From contig NW_027478160.1 of NCBI RefSeq assembly GCF_051020975.1, positions 17,258,001 to 17,322,000 on the forward strand: 64,000 bases of DNA, read 5' to 3'. Below are positions 58,378 to 64,000 of this stretch, in pieces. The translations under genes and the position numbers were made by a program. Positions within the stretch are counted from its first letter, which is position 1. Each line of letters opens with the position of its first letter. The notes under the pieces were generated by a model, which was given only the letters and a program-made list of their open reading frames with translations, searched no databases and was not told where the DNA came from. Source of the stretch: Osmia lignaria lignaria. Taxonomy: Eukaryota; Arthropoda; Insecta; Hymenoptera; Megachilidae.

Positions 58378-60309
58378 TCAGAAGCGTAGTTTTCGAGATA
58401 TATCGAGATATTTAAAAGTTCCGAAGCCGCACCAACATAATAGAGATACAGAAACACCGTGGCCCCTTTCTTTGAGATAACTCTGCACTAGTGCGAGCTG
58501 CAAATGCCACTTCCAGCTTAGCTGTGCAGAGGAAGAACAACAAGAAGAAGAAATATCTCGAAATATGTCCGTCAGGCCAGTTCCTTTGAGCTGAATCTGC
58601 AAATATCTCGGAAACGAAGCGAGCTATGGCAAAATGTTAAGAGACGTTTTTTGTAGAGAATAATGTTTCCTACAATTTACGTTCTATGATATTTTTTGAT
58701 CAGAAGCGTAGTTTTCGAGATATATCGAGATATTTAAAAGTTCCGAAGCTGCACCAACATAATAGAGGTACAGAAACACCGTGGCCTCTTTCTTTGAGAT
58801 AACTCTGCACTATTGCGAGCTGCAAATGCCACTTCGAGCTTACCTGTGCAGAAGAAGAACAACAAGAAGAAGAAATACCTCGAAATATGTCCGTCAGGCC
58901 CCTTCCCTTGAGATAAATCTGCAAATATCTCGGAAACGAAGAGAGCTATGGCAAAATGTTAAGAGACCTTTTTTGTAGAGAATTAAGTTGCCTACTTTTC
59001 ATGTTCTATGATATTTTTTGATCAGATGCGTAGTTCTCGAGATATATCAAGATATTTAAAAGTTCCGAAGCCGCACCAACATAATAGAGATACAGAAACA
59101 CCGTGGCCCCTTTCTTTGAGATAACTCTGCACTATTGCGAGCTGTAAATGCCACTTCCAGCTTAGCTGTGCAGAAGAAGAACAACAAGAAGAAGAAATAT
59201 CTCGAAATATGTCCGTCAGGCCCCTTCCCTTGAGATATATCTGCAAATATCTCGGAAACGAAGCGAGCTATGGCAAAATATTAAGAGACGTTTTTTGTAG
59301 AGAATTATGTTTCCTACAATTTATGTTCTATGATATTTTTTGATCAGAAGCGTAGTTTTCGAGATATATCGAGATATTTAAAAGTTCCGAAGCCGCACCA
59401 ACATAATAGAGATACAGAAACACCGTGGCCCCTTTCTTTGAGATAACTCTGCACTATTGCGAGCCGCAAATGCCACTTCCAGCTTAGCTGTGCAGAAGAA
59501 GAACACCAAGAAGAAGAAATATCTCGAAATATGTCCGTTAGGCCCCTTCCCTTGAGATAAATGTGCAAATATCTCGGAAACGAAGCGAGCTATGGCAAAA
59601 TGTTAACAGACCTTTTTTGTAGAGAATTTAGTTTCCTACTTTTTATGCTCTATGATATTTTTTGATCAGATGCGTAGTTCTCGAGATATATCAAGATATT
59701 TAAAAGTTCCGAAGCCGCACCAACATAATGGAGATACAGAAACACCGTGGCCCCTTTCTTTGAGATAACTCTGCACTATTGCGAGCTGCAAATGCCACTT
59801 CCAGCTTAGCTGTGCAGAAGAAGAACAACAAGAAGAAGAAATATCTCGAAATATGTCCGTCAGGCCCCTTCCCTTGAGATAAATCTGCAAATATCTCGGA
59901 AACGAAGAGAGCTATGGCAAAATGTTAAGAGACCTTTTTTGTAGAGAATTATGTTTCCTACAATTTATGTTCTATGATATTTTTTGATCAGAAGCGTAGT
60001 TTTCGAGATATATCGAGATATTTAAAAGTTCCGAAGCCGCACCAACATAATAGAGATACAGAAACACCGTGGCCCCTTTCTTTGAGATAACTCTGCACTA
60101 GTGCGAGCCGCAAATGCCACCTCCAGCTTAGCTGTGCAGAAGAAGAACAACAAGAAGAAGAAATATCTCGAAATATGTCCGTCAGGCCAGTTCCTTTGAG
60201 CTGAATCTGCAAATATCTCGGAAACGAAGCGAGCTATGGCAAAATGTTAAGAGACGCTTTTTGTAGAGAATTATGTTTCCTACAATTTATGTTCTATGAT
60301 ATTTTTTGA

Positions 60310-63207
60310 TCAGAAACGTAGTTTTCGAGATATATCGAGATATTTAAAAGTTCCGAAGACGCACCAACATAATCGAGATACAGAAACACCGTGGCCCCTT
60401 TCTTTGAGATAACGCTGCACTAGTGCGAGCTGGAAATGCCACTTCCAGTTTAGCTGTGCAGAAGAAGAACAACAAGAAGCAGAAATATCTCGAAATATGT
60501 CCGTTAGGCCCCTTCCCTTGAGATAAATCTGCAAATATCTCGGAAACGAAGCGAGCTATGGCAAAATGTTAAGAGACCTTTTTTGTAGAGAATTAAGTTT
60601 CCTACTTTTTATGTTCTATGATATTTTTTGATCAGATGCGTAGTTCTCGAGATATATCAAGATATTTAAAAGTTCCGAAGCCGCACCAACATAATAGAGA
60701 TACAGAAACACCGTGGCCCCTTTCTTTGAGATAACTCTGCACTATTGCGAGCTGGAAATGCCACTTCCAGTTTAGCTGTGCAGAAGAAGAACAACAAGAA
60801 GAAGAAATATCTCGAAATATGTCCGTTAGGCCCCTTCCCTTGAGATATATGTGCAAATATCTCGGAAACGAAGCGAGCTATGGCAAAATGTTAACAGACC
60901 TTTTTTGTAGAGAATTAAGTTTCCTACTTTTTATGTTCTATGATATTTTTTGATCAGATGCGTAGTTCTCGAGATATATCAAGATATTTAAAAGTTCCGA
61001 AGCCGCACCAACATAATAGAGATACAGAAACACCGTGGCCCCTTTCTTTGAGATAACTCTGCACTATTGCGAGCTGCAAATGCCACTTCCAGCTTAGCTG
61101 TGCAGAAGAAGAACAACAAGAAGAAGAAATATCTCGAAATATGTCCGTTAGGCCCCTTCCCTTGAGCTGAATCTGCAAATATCTCGGAAACGAAGCGAGC
61201 TATGGCAAAATGTTAAGAGACGTTTTTTGTAGAGAATTATGTTTCCTACAATTTATGTTCTATGATATTTTTTGATCAGAAGCGTAGTTTTCGAGATATA
61301 TCGAGATATTTAAAAGTTCCGAAGCCGCACCAACATAATGGAGATACAGAAACACCGTGGCCCCTTTCTTTGAGATAACGCTGCACTAGTGCGAGCTGGA
61401 AATGCCACTTCCAGGTTAGCTGTGCAGAAGAAGAACAACAAGAAGCAGAAATATCTCGAAATATGTCCGTTAGGCCCCTTCCCTTGAGATAAATCTGCAA
61501 ATATCTCGGAAACGAAGCGAGCTATGGCAAAATGTTAAGAGACCTTTTTTGTAGAGAATTATGTTTCCTACAATTTATGTTCTATGATATTTTTTGATCA
61601 GAAGCGTAGTTTTCGAGATATATCGAGATATTTAAAAGTTCCGAAGCCGCACCAACATAATAGAGATACAGAAACACCGTGGCCCCTTTCTTTGAGATAA
61701 CTCTGCACTATTGCGAGCTGCAAATGCCACTTCCAGCTTAGCTGTGCAGAAGAAGAACAACAAGAAGAAGAAATATCTCGAAATATGTCCGTTAGGCCCC
61801 TTCCCTTGAGATATATGTGCAAATATCTCGGAAACGAAGCGAGCTATGGCAAAATATTAACAGACCTTTTTTGTAGAGAATTAAGTTTCCTACTTTTTAT
61901 GTTCTATGATATTTTTTGATCAGATGCGTAGTTCTCGAGATATATCAAGATATTTAAAAGTTCCGAAGCCGCACCAACATAATAGAGATACAGAAACACC
62001 GTGGCCCCTTTCTTTGAGATAACTCTGCACTATTGCGAGCTGCAAATGCCACTTCCAGCTTAGCTGTGCAGAAGAAGAACAACAAGAAGAAGAAATATCT
62101 CGAAATATGTCCGTTAGGCCCCTTCCCTTGAGCTGAATCTGCAAATATCTCGGAAACGAAGCGAGCTATGGCAAAATGTTAAGAGACGTTTTTTGTAGAG
62201 AATTATGTTTCCTACAATTTATGTTCTATGATATTTTTTGATCAGAAGCGTAGTTTTCGAGATATATCGAGATATTTAAAAGTTCCGAAGCCGCACCAAC
62301 ATAATGGAGATACAGAAACACCGTGGCCCCTTTCTTTGAGATAACGCTGCACTAGTGCGAGCTGGAAATGCCACTTCCAGTTTAGCTGTGCAGAAGAAGA
62401 ACAACAAGAAGCAGAAATATCTCGAAATATGTCCGTTAGGCCCCTTCCCTTGAGATAAATCTGCAAATATCTCGGAAACGAAGCGAGCTATGGCAAAATG
62501 TTAAGAGACCTTTTTTGTAGAGAATTAAGTTTCCTACTTTTTATGTTCTATGATATTTTTTGATCAGATGCGTAGTTCTCGAGATATATCAAGATATTTA
62601 AAAGTTCCGAAGCCGCACCAACATAATAGAGATACAGAAACACCGTGGCCCCTTTCTTTGAGATAACTCTGCACTATTGCGAGCTGGAAATGCCACTTCC
62701 AGTTTAGCTGTGCAGAAGAAGAACAACAAGAAGAAGAAATATCTCGAAATATGTCCGTCAGGCCCCTTCCCTTGAGATATATCTGTAAATATCTCGGAAA
62801 CGAAGCGAGCTATGGCAAAATGTTAAGAGACCTTTTTTGTAGAGAATTATGTTTCCTACAATTTATGTTCTATGATATTTTTTGATCAGGAGCGTAGTTT
62901 TCGAGATATATCGAGATATTTAAAAGTTCCGAAGCCGCACCAACATAATAGAGATACAGAAACACCGTGGCCCCTTTCTTTGAGATAACTCTGCACTATT
63001 GCGAGCTGCAAATGCCACTTCCAGTTTAGCTGTGCAGAAGAAGAACAACAAGAAGAAGAAATATCTCGAAATATGTCCGTTAGGCCAGTTCCTTTGAGCT
63101 GAATCTGCAAATATCTCGGAAACGAAGCGAGCTATGGCAAAATGTTAAGAGACCTTTTTTGTAGAGAATTAAGTTTCCTACTTTTTATGTTCTATGATAT
63201 TTTTTGA
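60310..63207. repeat. 3-monomer higher-order repeat (966 bp), about 2.5 copies
   Basis: Units at 60310, 61276 and 62242 share 'gataacgctgcac' (60410; 61376; 62342) and 'gaagcagaaatatc'. The units at 60632 and 61598 share 'gatatatgtgc' and 'ttaacagacc', and those at 60954 and 61920 share 'ccgttaggcc' with 'gagctgaatc'. The third copy degrades after its first monomer. 'ccgttaggcc' is frequent from here to the right edge. Confidence 0.8.
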
Positions 63208-63327
63208 TCAGATGCGTAGTTCTCGAGATATATCAAGATATTTAAAAGTTCCGAAGCCGCACCAACATAATAGGGATACAGAAACACCGTGGCCCCTCTC
63301 TTTGAGATAACTCTGCACTATTGCGAG

Positions 63328-63346
63328 CTGGAAATGCCACTTCCAG
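63328..63346 (+). repeat. Short hairpin in the GCTGG-type monomers (example)
   Basis: CTGGAA (63328-63333) and TTCCAG (63341-63346) form a perfect 6-bp stem with loop ATGCCAC. Other monomers read GCTGCAA...TTCCAGC, which pairs over 7 bp with one C-C mismatch. The two distinguishing bases (G or C in the left arm, T or C after the right arm) are almost always linked; I found exceptions only in the units at 24571 and 62886. No function is shown. Confidence 0.4.
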
Positions 63347-63851
63347 TTTAGCTGTGCAGAAGAAGAACAACAAGAAGAAGAAATATCTCGAAATATGTCC
63401 GTTAGGCCCCTTCCCTTGAGATAAATGTGCAAATATCTCGGAAACGAAGCGAGCTATGGCAAAATGTTAAGAGACCTTTTTTGTAGAGAATTAAGTTTCC
63501 TACTTTTTATGTTCTATGATATTTTTTGATCAGATGCGTAGTTCTCGAGATATATCAAGATATTTAAAAGTTCCGATGCCGCACCAACATAATAGAGATA
63601 CAGAAACACCGTGGCCCCTCTCTTTGAGATAACTCTGCACTATTGCGAGCTGGAAATGCCACTTCCAGTTTAGCTGTGCAGAACAAGAACAACAAGAAGC
63701 AGAAATATCTCGAAATATGTCCGTTAGGCCCCTTCCCTTGAGATAAATCTGCAAATATCTCGGAAACGAAGCGAGCTATGGCAAAATGTTAAGAGACCTT
63801 TTTTGTAGAGAATTAAGTTTCCTACTTTTTATGTTCTATGATATTTTTTGA

Positions 63852-64000
63852 TCAGATGCGTAGTTCTCGAGATATATCAAGATATTTAAAAGTTCCGAAG
63901 CCGCACCAACATAATAGAGATACAGAAACACCGTGGCCCCTTTCTTTGAGATAACTCCGCACTATTGCGAGCTGGAAATGCCACTTCCAGTTTAGCTGTG
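63852..64000. repeat. Partial monomer at the right edge
   Basis: The first 149 bp of a class B unit, ending inside 'cagtttagctgtg'. Has a private 'ataactccgc' near 63955. The array continues past the window. Confidence 0.95.

Larger units (their letters stand above)
1..64000. repeat. Satellite DNA array, 322-bp monomer, spanning the whole window
   Basis: The same landmarks (TGATCA, TTTAAA, a GAA/CAA tract, 'gaaatatctcg', 'gcgagctatgg') recur every 322 bp from the first to the last base. Taking the TCAG of TGATCA as phase zero gives 198 complete head-to-tail monomers from 107 to 63851; 185 are exactly 322 bp and 13 differ by 1-3 bp. All copies share one orientation. There is no interruption by unique DNA, a transposon or a gene, and neither array edge is reached. 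Long homogeneous satellites of this kind typically lie in pericentromeric, centromeric or subtelomeric heterochromatin; which one applies here is not visible. 322 bp is close to twice a nucleosome-sized unit, as in many satellites. I do not recognise the family. Confidence 0.98.
42279..64000. repeat. Array domain 3: mixed class A / class B monomers
   Basis: Contains 67 full monomers and a partial one; about half (33 by my reading) begin as class A. Frequent variants are 'aatagggatac' with 'gtgcgagccgc', 'ccatcaggacc' with 'gctggaaatg', 'agaggtacag' with 'cacttcgagc', and 'gccagttcctttgagctg'. These shuffle in 2-, 5-, 7- and 3-monomer patterns. No gene or foreign insertion is seen. Confidence 0.8.

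Noticed and set aside
1..64000. CRISPR array
   Set aside because: The repeat is contiguous with no unique spacers, the unit is 322 bp, and no cas-like gene is present.
1..64000. Tandem gene cluster (rDNA, 5S, histone, or repeat-protein gene)
   Set aside because: No conserved RNA gene or reading frame in the unit, and the period breaks codon phase.
1..64000. Primate alpha satellite or a telomere-type repeat
   Set aside because: The unit is 322 bp, not 171 bp, the sequence does not resemble alphoid DNA, and there are no runs of short telomeric hexamers.

Overview
The whole window is one unbroken tandem array of a satellite-DNA monomer of 322 bp (about 39% G+C). It holds 198 full monomers (107-63851) and a partial one at each edge, so the array continues beyond both ends. 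I see no unique sequence, gene, transposon insertion, RNA gene or array boundary. It suggests a eukaryotic nuclear genome, in pericentromeric or other heterochromatin. The CpG-undepleted, moderately AT-rich monomer fits an invertebrate such as an insect, but I do not recognise the family and cannot name the species.

Length is very stable: 185 of 198 monomers are exactly 322 bp, and the other 13 differ by 1-3 bp. Two main haplotype classes recur. Class A has a TTTTCGAG / ATCGAG block, usually with 'ctacaattta' just upstream. Class B has a TTCTCGAG / ATCAAG block, usually with 'ctactttttatg' just upstream. They are about equally mixed in 1-12 kb and 42-64 kb. Class B dominates 12-42 kb.

Superimposed on the monomers are many local, mostly short-lived higher-order repeats (HORs) rather than one array-wide unit. 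They include 5-mers near 1.4-4.6 kb, 3-mers at 18.5-20.4, 33.6-38.1, 38.7-40.7 and 60.3-63.2 kb, a 6-mer at 29.4-33.3 kb, and dimers at 47.4-50.0 kb. A 7-mer (2254 bp) at 52.7-57.2 kb has two copies that look identical by eye. Identical marker haplotypes also recur 5.8, 9.3, 13.2 and 16.1 kb apart. Several monomers are clear chimeras of two neighbouring types, as expected from unequal crossing-over or gene conversion.

The monomer has internal structure. An old direct duplication (offset about 112-114 bp) is visible in DNA and as a repeated peptide in the minus-strand frame. It also has inverted AAATATCTCGA-type arms, a GAA/CAA tract, and clustered T-tracts. The roughly 74-codon minus-strand frame present in most monomers opens at TTG rather than ATG, is broken in about 20 copies, and is not judged to be a gene. 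I found no sign of a new protein-coding system. What is interesting here is how the satellite array evolves.
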